This document shows, in pieces, positions 1 through 7,814 of a stretch of 17,651 nucleotides of DNA. Below the pieces are notes generated by a model, which was given only the letters and a program-made list of their open reading frames with translations, was not told the DNA's origin and ran no database searches. The stretch is from an uncultured Lachnospiraceae bacterium (GTDB taxonomy: Bacteria; Bacillota; Clostridia; Lachnospirales; Lachnospiraceae): contig CALFCS010000001.1 in NCBI GenBank assembly GCA_937950565.1, positions 1 through 17,651 on the forward strand, in the 5' to 3' direction. Positions within the stretch are counted from its first letter, which is position 1. Every line of letters begins with the position of its first letter. The translations under genes and the position numbers were made by a program.

Positions 1-986
1 AAAAGATTAATTCGTTCCGCCATTGCCCCACAGTCATAGGGCGACACAAGAAAACCATTTTCCCGGTCACGGATGATCTCGGACGGGCCTGTCATAATAT
101 CAAAGCTGACACAAGGCAGGCGACAGGCCTTTGCCTCCAGAAGGCACATAGGAAGTCCCTCAAACCGGGATGTTAACACGAAAATCTGTGCTTTCTGCAG
201 ATATTCAAATACATTTTTTACATTTCCCTTTAAGATAAGCTGTTCTTCCAGATGAGCTGTTCTCACCTGCTCTTCCAGGTACTCTCTCATATCTCCCTCA
301 CCCAGAACGAGCCATTTCCAGTCCGGATGCTTATGCAATACGGACACAGCAGTTTCCGCCAGATAATCCATTCCTTTTGTCCTGGACAGACTCCCGACTG
401 AAATAATCCATTTTTCTTTCTTCCCCTCCGGCGTGTCTCTCTGCTCCATTGGATTATGGATGGCTGCAATCCGCTTTGTACGCCCCAGATATGCCGCATA
501 GTTTTCCTTATCCCGCTCTGTCAGCGTCACCACGTAATCTGACCGTTTTACAGAATACTTTAATATCAGCCTCCTATATAAAACCTTCTGCTCTCCGAAA
601 TAGTTAAAATGTTCCCAGGAAATCACTCTTACCGGAAGCCTGCGTGCAGCAGGAATCGATAAGACATCCAACACAATATCAATATCAACAATTACATCTA
701 CCTTCTGCTCCTTTAGAAAATGGCGGAGCTTTGGAAGCAGCCTCAAATATCCCGGTCCCGGCTGTATCCACTTTTCTCCAAGTGCATAACAGCAAATCCT
801 CCCGTCAATCTCAAAAAAAGGCTCCTGCTTCTGCACCAGACTCAAAATCACAATTCGGAAGTTTCCTCTGCGGCAAAGCCCATTAGCAATCATCGAAGCC
901 ACCCGTTCTGTTCCCCCGCTTCTGCTGATATCTCCGGAGAAAAAGCATACGGTCTTATTTTCGTCTGTTTTCCTGTGAGTTTCCAT
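1..986 (-). CDS. GT4 family glycosyltransferase, C-terminus cut off by the window edge
   Basis: This is a GT-B fold retaining glycosyltransferase that would transfer a sugar from a nucleotide donor during surface glycan assembly at the cytoplasmic membrane face. I read 328 residues before the window ends. The N-terminal acceptor domain has the glycine-rich loop SGGTERV (about 23-29). The donor domain begins near 195 with SVGSLSRTKG. It carries the E-x7-E signature, E276 and E284 in FEGLPMCLLE, followed by PSEII and NGFLV. Roughly the last 40-60 residues are missing, judging from normal family length. The chosen ATG at 986 has AGGAG just upstream; an in-frame ATG at 1016 is also possible but has a poor ribosome site. 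The gene follows the broken nucleotidyltransferase gene by about 15-45 bp on the same strand, so the two were probably cotranscribed. The acceptor and sugar cannot be read from the sequence. Confidence 0.9.
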   Translation of the reverse strand, partial: METHRKTDENKTVCFFSGDISRSGGTERVASMIANGLCRRGNFRIVILSLVQKQEPFFEIDGRICCYALGEKWIQPGPGYLRLLPKLRHFLKEQKVDVIVDIDIVLDVLSIPAARRLPVRVISWEHFNYFGEQKVLYRRLILKYSVKRSDYVVTLTERDKENYAAYLGRTKRIAAIHNPMEQRDTPEGKKEKWIISVGSLSRTKGMDYLAETAVSVLHKHPDWKWLVLGEGDMREYLEEQVRTAHLEEQLILKGNVKNVFEYLQKAQIFVLTSRFEGLPMCLLEAKACRLPCVSFDIMTGPSEIIRDRENGFLVSPYDCGAMAERINL

Positions 987-1031
987 CCTTCTCCTGCTCT
1001 CCAATCCCTTTCTCATACAATATCTCTAACC

Positions 1032-2258
1032 CTAACGATCAAATATTTTTACATTTTCCAGATGTTTGCTTCTTCTTCCGGCTTCCTTTAAAACTGCCAG
1101 CGTAGATACATGACGAATTTTCCGGTTATTATTTATAAAACGAAAAAGCGTCATCATCCACAGAGCAGGCCACAAAAGAAAAATTCTTCCGGCTCTTGGA
1201 TAGTTGATATGCATCTGATAATGAAACTCCCGCACGTAATCCGCCAGAGCAGAACCCTTAAGCATTACCATTCTTTCCTGTGAAGAATCTCCAAACTCCT
1301 CCGCCGAAAAGATTTCTGCCAAAAAGAGCTGTGGCTCTGCCTGCTTCAAATCCATAAAGGCGACCATATCCTCATGCAGTCCCAGATAAGCCACACATAC
1401 CGCTGTAACCTGCCGGGCAAACTGACAGATTCCGCTGTCCGCTGTCAGTTCCCAGAACAAAGCCTTTTCCTCATCCGTCCATTCTTCCCGGTTTCACAAG
1501 ACTACCCAGTCGCACAGAAGCCTTAAGCCAAATCCGGCAAACAGAAAATGCTGCAGCATATGCAGCAATAACTCATATGCCTGATAAGGATGATCGAAAA
1601 CCGGAAGCAGAACTCCCATGATTTCCTGTTTCGTGCGGTGTTCTTCTCCGTTTTTCATACTCCGGGCTACCGCTTCGTTAAAACGCCGGTCATCCAGTTT
1701 TCTTGTCAGATCATAATGTATTTCGATTTCAATACCCTCCTGGCTTTTATAAGCCACATGATAATCCGTATACTGTTCTGCCACAGGCACAAACCCTGCC
1801 TGCCGTACGATTTCATCCACTTCATTTTTCTTTTTCTTCCCGCCAAGTATCAATATGTCCACATCACCGGATTTACGAAGCTCCGGAACCGGATAAGCAG
1901 CAGCAGCGCTGACGCCTTTTAATACTACAGCCGGTATTTTATGCGCTTCTAATATACCAATCACATATTTTGTAAGAAAAAGAAGACGGTAGGACTGGAG
2001 CACCGTCTGGCGGCCAGCCTTTTCAATATCCTTCTGAACTGATTGCGGCACTGACGGCGATGCCGCCACTGCATCATACAACAACGGCCATACCGAATGT
2101 CCCTTTGCGATTTGTCCAAGCTCCATCCATTCCTGCTCTTCCTGAATGGGCGCACATCCTGCCGGAAATCTATCCGCATTTCCCTGCAGGGCAGCTTTTA
2201 AAAGGCCAAGGAGCCTCTGTTCCTCTGCTTTAAATTCCTTCGATACAATCTCACTCAT
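1032..2258 (-). pseudogene. Nucleotidyltransferase family protein (NTP_transf_5-like) interrupted by an in-frame TGA
   Basis: The reading frame runs 408 codons from the ATG at 2258 to a TAG at 1032, broken only by TGA at 1494-1496 (codon 255). The ATG is preceded by AAGGAGG at good spacing; an upstream in-frame GTG at 2267 lies inside the ribosome site and is less likely. The first part has the family's nucleotidyltransferase core: VVLKG near 111-115, then RKSGDVDILIL with the metal-binding GDVD at 131-134. It stops after GLRLLCDWVVL. The same frame continues directly with NREEWTDEEKALFWEL and the family's usual helical C-terminus, including WPALWMMTLFRF. The full length fits the family (about 400 residues), so this is one gene with a point nonsense mutation, most simply TGG to TGA. 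A 254-residue product keeping the catalytic motif could still be made. In other genomes such proteins occur beside PqqD and HPr-kinase-like genes or in exopolysaccharide loci; the substrate is unknown. Confidence 0.85.
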
Positions 2259-2339
2259 CCTGCCCACCTCCTTGTTTTCTTTTTCTTTCTTTTATGCTAT
2301 CATATACTTTATGATTTATCCACATGAAAGGAGTTCTCC
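2259..2339. promoter_or_regulatory. Divergent promoter region with two ribosome binding sites
   Basis: This 81-bp gap separates the minus-strand nucleotidyltransferase gene from the plus-strand DUF4832 gene, so it must hold both promoters unless they lie inside the genes. The centre is AT-rich (about 2290-2318). Plus-strand -10 candidates are TATGCT (2293-2298) and TATACT (2303-2308), with TTGTTT at 2272-2277 as a poor -35. On the minus strand TATGAT in the same stretch is a -10 candidate without a clear -35. The ribosome sites are clear: AAAGGAG before 2340 and AAGGAGG before 2258. The exact promoter boxes are tentative. Confidence 0.4.
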
Positions 2340-3779
2340 ATGAAATCACGCAAAAAACACCGAGTATCTTCCATCTTCCTGAGCCTCCTCCTGTCTGTAG
2401 GCATTCTCCTTCTATTCATATGCCTGTGGATTGGATTCCGGTTCATCCCTGTTTCCTATGAAGCCTTTTCCTATAAGGAAACAACAGATGTCCTATCGAA
2501 CCCCTGGCAAGGCTTTTACGAGCTCTGCGGCTATTACTTATCTGATCATAACGACAAGCTTGAGGACAGCATCGCCTCCCATATGAAAGCCAGTGAGGGA
2601 GATGCCCTTGCCCTGATACAAATCAACCTGAAAAATTATAATTCAAGACCCATCAGCGAGGAAGCCCTGAAACAGCTGGACACAATCCTCTCCTCCTGGT
2701 CCGCTGCGGATACCCGGCTCATCCTGCGCTTTATCTATGACTGGGACGGGAAAGGACTGGACAGTGAGCCGCAAACGATTGACCTTATCAAAGAACATAT
2801 GACCCAGGTTGCCCCTGCTGTGAACCGGTATGCCGATCATATTTATATTTTACAGGGAATCTTTGTAGGAAACTATGGAGAAATGAACAACTCGGCCTTT
2901 TTAAGCCGGGAGCATATGCACGGATTGATAGACCACCTCGCCAATCTGACAGACCCATCTATCTTTTTATCTGTGCGCACCCCCGCCCAGTGGCGTATCA
3001 TTACGGACACAACAGAGCTGCCGGATCCCTTCCCTGCTTTTGACGGATCCCTGACAGCACGTCTTGGACTTTACAACGATGGAATGCTTGGCTCTGTCAC
3101 CGATACCGGAACTTACGGCGACACCAGCCGCAACGGTTCTGACAACCCCGGAGATAAGGGGACTCGTCAGGAGGAGTTAGCGTTCCAGGAATCTCTCTGC
3201 CAATATGTTCCAAATGGCGGAGAAGCGATCATCGAAAATCCCTGCAATGATCTCGATAAAGCCATTGCCGATCTGTCACAGATGCATGTCTCTTACCTGA
3301 ACAAAAATTATGACCCAAAAGTTCTGCACAAATGGAAAACCAGCATCTATACCGGAAATGACTGCTTCTATGGCTGCAGCGGATTCGACTATATCCGCGC
3401 TCATCTGGGCTACCGTTACGTCCTGCGCTCTTCCGGATTTCATTTCAACACCTGGCGGAATGAAAAGGCCTCCTTGTCATTTACCATAGAAAACACCGGC
3501 TTTGCCTCCTGTCTGAAACCTCTGGAGCTTCAGGTTATATTACGCAATGTTTCAAACGGGGAAACCCTGTCCTACCCTCTGTCAGATGATTTGCGTTTTC
3601 TCCAAAGTAAAGAGTCCATAACCTGCAGCCTTGACCTGCCGGTCCGGGAACTCCTGTCAGGGACTTATGACCTTTATCTAAATATAAAGGATACACAAAC
3701 CAGCCAGACCATCCTTCTCGGCAACAGCGGACTGACCGAATATGGCTATTCTATCGGTCAGCTTTCTATCGGGGAATAA
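2340..3779 (+). CDS. Membrane-anchored DUF4832/DUF4874-type protein, possible glycoside-hydrolase-like barrel
   Basis: This 479-residue protein starts with a basic stretch and one hydrophobic helix (about 11-33) that should act as an uncleaved signal anchor, placing the rest outside the cell. The remainder resembles DUF4874 plus DUF4832 proteins. Motifs in order are NPWQGFY (54-60), RFIYDWDGKG (130-139), GIFVGNYGEMNNS (173-185), VRTP (212-215), GLYNDGMLGS (243-252), PNGGEA (291-296), HVSYLNKNYD (316-325) and HLGYRYV (355-361). A beta-rich C-terminal part runs from about 366 to 479. E181 and E295 sit about 115 residues apart in motifs shared with the paralogue at 3766-5109. That spacing is compatible with the strand-4 and strand-7 carboxylates of a retaining TIM-barrel glycosidase, but this is my inference; the family has no firmly known activity. 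The ATG has AAAGGAG six bases upstream. It is transcribed apart from the pel-like operon and converges on it. Confidence 0.85.
   Translation: MKSRKKHRVSSIFLSLLLSVGILLLFICLWIGFRFIPVSYEAFSYKETTDVLSNPWQGFYELCGYYLSDHNDKLEDSIASHMKASEGDALALIQINLKNYNSRPISEEALKQLDTILSSWSAADTRLILRFIYDWDGKGLDSEPQTIDLIKEHMTQVAPAVNRYADHIYILQGIFVGNYGEMNNSAFLSREHMHGLIDHLANLTDPSIFLSVRTPAQWRIITDTTELPDPFPAFDGSLTARLGLYNDGMLGSVTDTGTYGDTSRNGSDNPGDKGTRQEELAFQESLCQYVPNGGEAIIENPCNDLDKAIADLSQMHVSYLNKNYDPKVLHKWKTSIYTGNDCFYGCSGFDYIRAHLGYRYVLRSSGFHFNTWRNEKASLSFTIENTGFASCLKPLELQVILRNVSNGETLSYPLSDDLRFLQSKESITCSLDLPVRELLSGTYDLYLNIKDTQTSQTILLGNSGLTEYGYSIGQLSIGE
3732..3761. repeat. Perfect 8-bp inverted repeat just past the operon's stop codon
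   Basis: CTGACCGA (3732-3739) and TCGGTCAG (3754-3761) are exact reverse complements around a 14-base loop. On the minus strand the hairpin begins four bases after the TAG that ends the operon's last gene, and so would cap the 3' end of the operon mRNA. No U-tract follows in that direction, so it is not a textbook intrinsic terminator. On the plus strand it lies inside the last codons of the opposing DUF4832 gene and is followed by CTTTCT. A role in transcript ends or mRNA stability is possible. Confidence 0.4.
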
Positions 3780-5109
3780 AACCAAGAAACAGCCTGTTTC
3801 CTACGGGGTCATTTGCAAAATGAATAAATTCCCCATTAAGTTGTCTAAGCTCCAAAAACAACAGCATTGCCCCTGCCGGTTCTTCCGGCAGGTTTCCCCG
3901 AAGAGTAAACGAGCTGCCACATTCCCATTGTCTGGGATTCGCCTGTAACTCTAAAGCTTCTGTCTGCCATTCCTTTTTTTCTAAAATCCATGGATTCTCC
4001 CACGCCTGCACCTGTGAAAGCTTCTCCGCTATTTCCTTCAAAGAGTCTCGTTCCTCCTCCGGCAAAACCACCACCATCAGCCGGGCACATGCCTTCTTAT
4101 ACAAATTTCCAAAACCTTCATTTCTTCCTTCTATACACAAATCATGGTTCTCCAGCCATACACGGTTCACAGCAAACCGATATCCCAGATGCAGTCCGAT
4201 ATACTCATACAAAGTTGAATTGTCCCCATAGGGCTTCCCTTTCCATTGCTCCAGAATCCGGCCGTCATATGTCTGGTTTAAATAAGAAATATGCATTTTT
4301 TCCAGCGTCTCCACCACCTGCCGGTCGTCAAATTCACCACCATACACGGCTTCCCCGCCATTCGGCGTCTGCCGGGTGCTCTCATTCAGATAAGCCATCT
4401 CCAGCGCCGGAAGCCATGCCTCCCCGCGCACCGTTGTATCTCCGCTCGTCCCAAAAGTCCCCAGATGGGTGTCTGATCCAAAGAGACCATCATTAAAAAC
4501 CCCCACCCGGTCGGCGGGTATGCAGGTGCCTTCCAGCTGACGCTTCTGTCGTGGTGTGCGGACAGCAATATAACAGGCTCCTCCGGAGGCTTCCCATAGT
4601 GTTTCTGCCAGTTCCTTAAGCTTTTTCTCAGACAGATATCTGGAATCGTGCATCTCTCCCCAGCTTCCTACAAAAAGTCCCTGAAGCGTGCAGATATTTT
4701 CAGAAAACTCCCGGAAAAGCGGTCCCAGCTGCCTCATATGCCTTTGAATCTGATCCTGAAAAGAAGGCTCTCTCTCCATGCCCTTCCCCTCGGTATCATA
4801 TACCGTCCGGACGATCATCTCCCGTCCATTGGCTGCGAAAAACGCAAAAACCTGCCGGACATGCTCCAGCATTTCTTCAGTGAGATCCTCCCCCCGGCAT
4901 TGTCCAATATCGATCAAAAGCAGAACCAGCCGTTCATCTGCATTTATGCTCCACGAAAGCTTCTCCACATCCGGAACCTCTCCAATCCGGAATGTAAAAG
5001 TAGAATACCAGCCCTGTCCCGGATTTAACACTGGTTCTCCCAAAGGCTCCCTCAGGCAGGAAACAAACTCCCACTGAAGGTTATCCCTGTTTTTCTTCCA
5101 CCACTTCAT
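3766..5109 (-). CDS. DUF4832/DUF4874-type protein without signal peptide, last gene of the pel-like operon
   Basis: This 447-residue protein is a diverged paralogue of the plus-strand protein at 2340-3779. Shared motifs are NPGQGWY (29-35), RTVYDTEGKG (101-110), GLFVGSWGEMHDSRYLS (144-160), VRTP (183-186), GVFNDGLFGS (203-212), PNGGEA (249-254), HISYLNQTYD (273-282) and HLGYRFAV (307-314). E152 and E253 correspond to the two glutamates of the paralogue. Unlike the paralogue it has no hydrophobic N-terminus, so it is predicted to be cytoplasmic unless translation starts elsewhere. It also has an insert with NPW near 372. The ATG at 5109 overlaps the end of the GT2 gene by 29 bp, consistent with translational coupling. 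A GTG at codon 27, preceded by GGGAG, is an alternative start and would still give no signal sequence. The function is unknown; a glycan-binding or hydrolase-like role is inference from the fold-like motif spacing and the operon. Confidence 0.85.
   Translation of the reverse strand: MKWWKKNRDNLQWEFVSCLREPLGEPVLNPGQGWYSTFTFRIGEVPDVEKLSWSINADERLVLLLIDIGQCRGEDLTEEMLEHVRQVFAFFAANGREMIVRTVYDTEGKGMEREPSFQDQIQRHMRQLGPLFREFSENICTLQGLFVGSWGEMHDSRYLSEKKLKELAETLWEASGGACYIAVRTPRQKRQLEGTCIPADRVGVFNDGLFGSDTHLGTFGTSGDTTVRGEAWLPALEMAYLNESTRQTPNGGEAVYGGEFDDRQVVETLEKMHISYLNQTYDGRILEQWKGKPYGDNSTLYEYIGLHLGYRFAVNRVWLENHDLCIEGRNEGFGNLYKKACARLMVVVLPEEERDSLKEIAEKLSQVQAWENPWILEKKEWQTEALELQANPRQWECGSSFTLRGNLPEEPAGAMLLFLELRQLNGEFIHFANDPVGNRLFLGFIPR
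3872..3892 (+). terminator. Candidate terminator hairpin inside the opposing gene
   Basis: CCTGCCGG, loop TTCTT, CCGGCAGG forms a perfect 8-bp GC-rich stem followed by TTTCCCCG. It lies 93 bp past the stop codon of the plus-strand DUF4832 gene, within codons of the minus-strand gene (around NLPEEPAG). In the plus direction it could end the DUF4832 transcript, though the T-run is only three bases. In the minus direction no T-run follows. Chance palindromy of the coding sequence is the alternative. Confidence 0.35.
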
Positions 5110-5887
5110 CCTCTAATGCTCCTACATCCATTTTCAATACCTTAATCCGGAAAATAACCGCCATGATTGAAAAAAACATACGAATCATATAAACCATCGG
5201 TTTTAATCCGGAATGCATGCTCACACCATCCGTTCTGGCATGCATGACCGCTGGGATCTCCCGGATTGTATATCCCAGAAGCAGCATCTGAATAATCATA
5301 TTTGCGTCAGGATAGCGGTTATCAAAATTTCCATAAAAAGAATAATACAAAAACGTACGACGGTTCAATCCCTGAAGTCCTGTGGTAGGATCTTCTATCT
5401 TCCGCCCTGTTTCTCTATGTATAATATGCCGGAACAGCCAAAACGCAAGCTTTTTACACGCTGAAACCTGAAACGCACTGCTCCCCTCCATAAAGCGTGA
5501 ACCCAGAACAATATCCGGACAATGTCCTGTCTCGTCCGGGGTCTTTAATTCCCTGTAAATTTTGCTGATATTACATACATCATGCTGACCGTCCGCATCC
5601 ATCTGGATTACATAATCATATCCTCTCCGGACCGCATACTTATATCCAATCTGCAACGCACTGCCATAGCCCAGATTAAAGATATGTGTAACCACAGCCT
5701 TATGATAACGTTTTTTTGCAATTCGTCCTGTAGCATCCTTTGACGCATCATTCACCACCAGAACATCTGCGAATTCCTGAATCTCTGATGCATCAAGCTG
5801 TTCAAGTATGCCGGAAATAGTTTTTTCTTCATTGTAAGCCGGCACTATAATCAAAACATCTTTTTCCCGTTTGCACTCCATGCTCAT
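5081..5887 (-). CDS. GT2 glycosyltransferase, dolichyl/polyprenyl-phosphate sugar synthase type
   Basis: This 268-residue GT-A protein resembles DPM1-like enzymes, which move a sugar from a nucleotide donor to a polyprenyl phosphate at the inner membrane face. Visible motifs are PAYNEE (16-21), VNDASKD (45-51), the metal-binding DADGQHD (97-103), GSRF (129-132) and DPTTGLQGLNR (167-177). A hydrophobic segment at about 231-251 may attach the C-terminus to the membrane, but there are no full C-terminal membrane helices. That fits the adjacent DUF2304 gene, a small membrane protein commonly paired with such enzymes. The ATG at 5887 has AGAGG only two bases upstream; the second ATG at 5881 is better spaced and may be the true start. 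The 3' end overlaps the DUF4832 gene by 29 bp. A likely job is to charge a lipid carrier for the GT-C-like protein at 11233-13602, which is inference from gene content. Confidence 0.9.
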   Translation of the reverse strand: MSMECKREKDVLIIVPAYNEEKTISGILEQLDASEIQEFADVLVVNDASKDATGRIAKKRYHKAVVTHIFNLGYGSALQIGYKYAVRRGYDYVIQMDADGQHDVCNISKIYRELKTPDETGHCPDIVLGSRFMEGSSAFQVSACKKLAFWLFRHIIHRETGRKIEDPTTGLQGLNRRTFLYYSFYGNFDNRYPDANMIIQMLLLGYTIREIPAVMHARTDGVSMHSGLKPMVYMIRMFFSIMAVIFRIKVLKMDVGALEDEVVEEKQG

Positions 5888-5911
5888 TTCCTCTGTCTCC
5901 CCGTAATGTTA

Positions 5912-6313
5912 TCATTCATCTTTTTCTCCGGCATCCTCATGCCCGTATTTTTCAGGCGCCATGCCAAGCTTCCTTAACACCTGTTCATTTTCCTGATTTA
6001 ACAAAGAAATCTGCATAGCAAGCTCCTGGTTTTTGCGGAGCAGCTGTGAAATCACAATACTCAGATACCAGAGCAGCAGCAGGAAAAAGAACACAAACCC
6101 AAACAGGACAAGCGCCATACTGCGCCGGATATGACCGACCCAGGAAAGACTGCCCGGTATCAGGCCAATCCCTACGATCAGAACAGAAAAGAAACTCCAC
6201 AAAAGCCCAATCTCCTCTGTCATCTTTTTCTTTGCATATTCTAAAAAGGTCAGTCCAAGAAATATAATACCACCAATGACCGTCAGAACCTGCAATAACG
6301 TTGTCGTTTTCAT
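5912..6313 (-). CDS. DUF2304 family small membrane protein
   Basis: This 133-residue protein has three predicted membrane helices (about 5-25, 33-53 and 66-91), then a short coiled-coil-like helix (about 88-116) and a charged tail. The pattern matches DUF2304 proteins, which are commonly encoded next to DPM-type GT2 glycosyltransferases and are thought to anchor or assist them. Here it lies 24 bp upstream of the GT2 gene and 23 bp downstream of pelG. The ATG is preceded by AGAGGAGAGG. The exact biochemical role is unknown. A subunit or membrane adaptor of the GT2 enzyme is the best reading. Confidence 0.8.
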   Translation of the reverse strand: MKTTTLLQVLTVIGGIIFLGLTFLEYAKKKMTEEIGLLWSFFSVLIVGIGLIPGSLSWVGHIRRSMALVLFGFVFFFLLLLWYLSIVISQLLRKNQELAMQISLLNQENEQVLRKLGMAPEKYGHEDAGEKDE

Positions 6314-6336
6314 TTCTTCCTCTCCTCTCTTTTCCT

Positions 6337-7803
6337 TTATGTTGTCTGTTCTTCTGTCTCTTTTACATAAGCGTCAAATACCTTGTCCGGCGGACGCTTT
6401 CCCTTTCCCCGCTTTAGAATGCTTCCCTTGCAGAACACATGGACATCTATATGATTTTCCACCCATCGTATCCTGCTGTAAGCAACGCTAAAGCCTACGG
6501 CAGACCCAAGCACGACGCCAAGACCATACCAGATTTCAGACAGATGTGAAGCCAAAAGACTTCCCAAAAAAGTCACCACGCAAAAACTAAAAGCGGTCAA
6601 AAGGGAACCTGTAAGGTCACTGAAATAATATAAAAAGATAATTGTAGAATACATAATAAATAAAATGAAATAGCCTGCGGCCATGCATGGATAAATCCGC
6701 ATAACCAGCCCGGAAAATCCGAACCACGGCAAAAATATAATACACAGCAAAAATATAACAATAGAAATAATAAACTGAAGCCGCACCAGATTCATAAGTT
6801 CCACTGCAATCTGCTGGAACATTCTTTTTTTCGTATTTTCAATATCCATCCATCGTCCTCCGATCACAGCCTCCGAATAAGCCTTATACCGCTCATGAAA
6901 ATACATTTCAACCCTGACAATAAAAATAACTGATGCTGAAATATTTGTAAACATAGCCAGACAGGTCGCCATATCATAGGGCTGGGCACAGACAAAAGTG
7001 TCGACCACAATCATTTTCATATCCGTTCCCCAGAACACAAAGTTATGGATATACAACCCTAAAATATAAAAGAAATTTGTCAACACCAACTTCCAGTACA
7101 CCTGAAAATATTCCAGCACCCGCCGGTAGCAGTGACTGTTCTCTTTAAAATAATGCCTGGAAACTGCCAATTCCATACAGGCAATGAGAAAAAAACCTAC
7201 CGTCATCGAAAAAAGCATACTATATGTCATTTCCCATCCGCAGATACGGATTAAAAACCATGCCAGAAAAAAAGTCACGGTCATGCCTATCAAAAAGAAA
7301 AAAGAAATTTTCTTATAGTCCTTACAGATAGACAGATACAACATAGAGTAAAATACAAGGACCAGCGAAATATAACCGCAATAACCGGTAAAAACATAAT
7401 ACAGGCGAACCTGTCCGATAAAATGCTCCCAGAGACAGAATGGAATTCCAACCAGGCAGCTGAGCAATATATTGAGGAACAATCCTACATAGAAGCAGGG
7501 AAGAATGTCTTCATAATGTTCTTCGTAAATAACGTCCGACATATATTTCGACAGCACCGCATTAAACGGCGACGCAGTCAGCAGGGCAAAAATAAATATA
7601 TACAAGATTGTACAGGAAAATAATTCCCTCCTCGCATAACCCACCTTGGAAAATCCAAACAAATATTCCATCAACATCAACACAGTGATAACCAAAAGCA
7701 TCGGGGCAATCGTGACAGCCGTACTATATCCAAAGCCATACAAACTTGTGGTCAGCGTATTCTTTCCAAATATTTTGTTCAAACGAATACCAATTCCTGC
7801 CAT
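6337..7803 (-). CDS. pelG: PelG-like exopolysaccharide transporter
   Basis: This 488-residue polytopic membrane protein resembles PelG, the MOP/flippase-like subunit that works with the PelF synthase to move the growing Pel polymer across the cytoplasmic membrane. The start MAGIGIRLNKIFGKNTLTTS and the first helix with YGFGYSTAVTIAPMLLV are typical. About twelve hydrophobic segments follow, ending near residue 440 with a basic and then acidic cytoplasmic tail. The length is slightly above the roughly 456 residues of the Pseudomonas protein. It sits 11 bp downstream of pelF, the usual F-G order, and AAGGAGG precedes the ATG. Without PelF beside it, it could be mistaken for a generic Wzx or MATE protein. 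Confidence 0.9.
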   Translation of the reverse strand: MAGIGIRLNKIFGKNTLTTSLYGFGYSTAVTIAPMLLVITVLMLMEYLFGFSKVGYARRELFSCTILYIFIFALLTASPFNAVLSKYMSDVIYEEHYEDILPCFYVGLFLNILLSCLVGIPFCLWEHFIGQVRLYYVFTGYCGYISLVLVFYSMLYLSICKDYKKISFFFLIGMTVTFFLAWFLIRICGWEMTYSMLFSMTVGFFLIACMELAVSRHYFKENSHCYRRVLEYFQVYWKLVLTNFFYILGLYIHNFVFWGTDMKMIVVDTFVCAQPYDMATCLAMFTNISASVIFIVRVEMYFHERYKAYSEAVIGGRWMDIENTKKRMFQQIAVELMNLVRLQFIISIVIFLLCIIFLPWFGFSGLVMRIYPCMAAGYFILFIMYSTIIFLYYFSDLTGSLLTAFSFCVVTFLGSLLASHLSEIWYGLGVVLGSAVGFSVAYSRIRWVENHIDVHVFCKGSILKRGKGKRPPDKVFDAYVKETEEQTT

Positions 7804-7814
7804 GTTCTCCCTCC

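Noticed and set aside
1032..1460. Separate 142-residue gene starting at a TTG
   Set aside because: It is the in-frame continuation of the upstream gene after the TGA, has no ribosome site at the TTG, and matches the C-terminus of the same protein family.
1440..1496. TGA codon 255 of the nucleotidyltransferase as selenocysteine
   Set aside because: The 60 bases after the TGA form no convincing SECIS-like hairpin that I can see, the position is next to a Trp/Val-rich segment rather than a redox site, and nonsense mutation of Trp is simpler.
4648..5028. Plus-strand open frames antisense to the DUF4832 gene
   Set aside because: They are rich in Pro, Ser, His and Arg, as expected for the reverse of a purine-rich coding strand, and lack ribosome sites.
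6337..7803. Generic Wzx or MATE flippase instead of PelG
   Set aside because: The N-terminal motif pattern and direct linkage to a clear PelF gene favour PelG.
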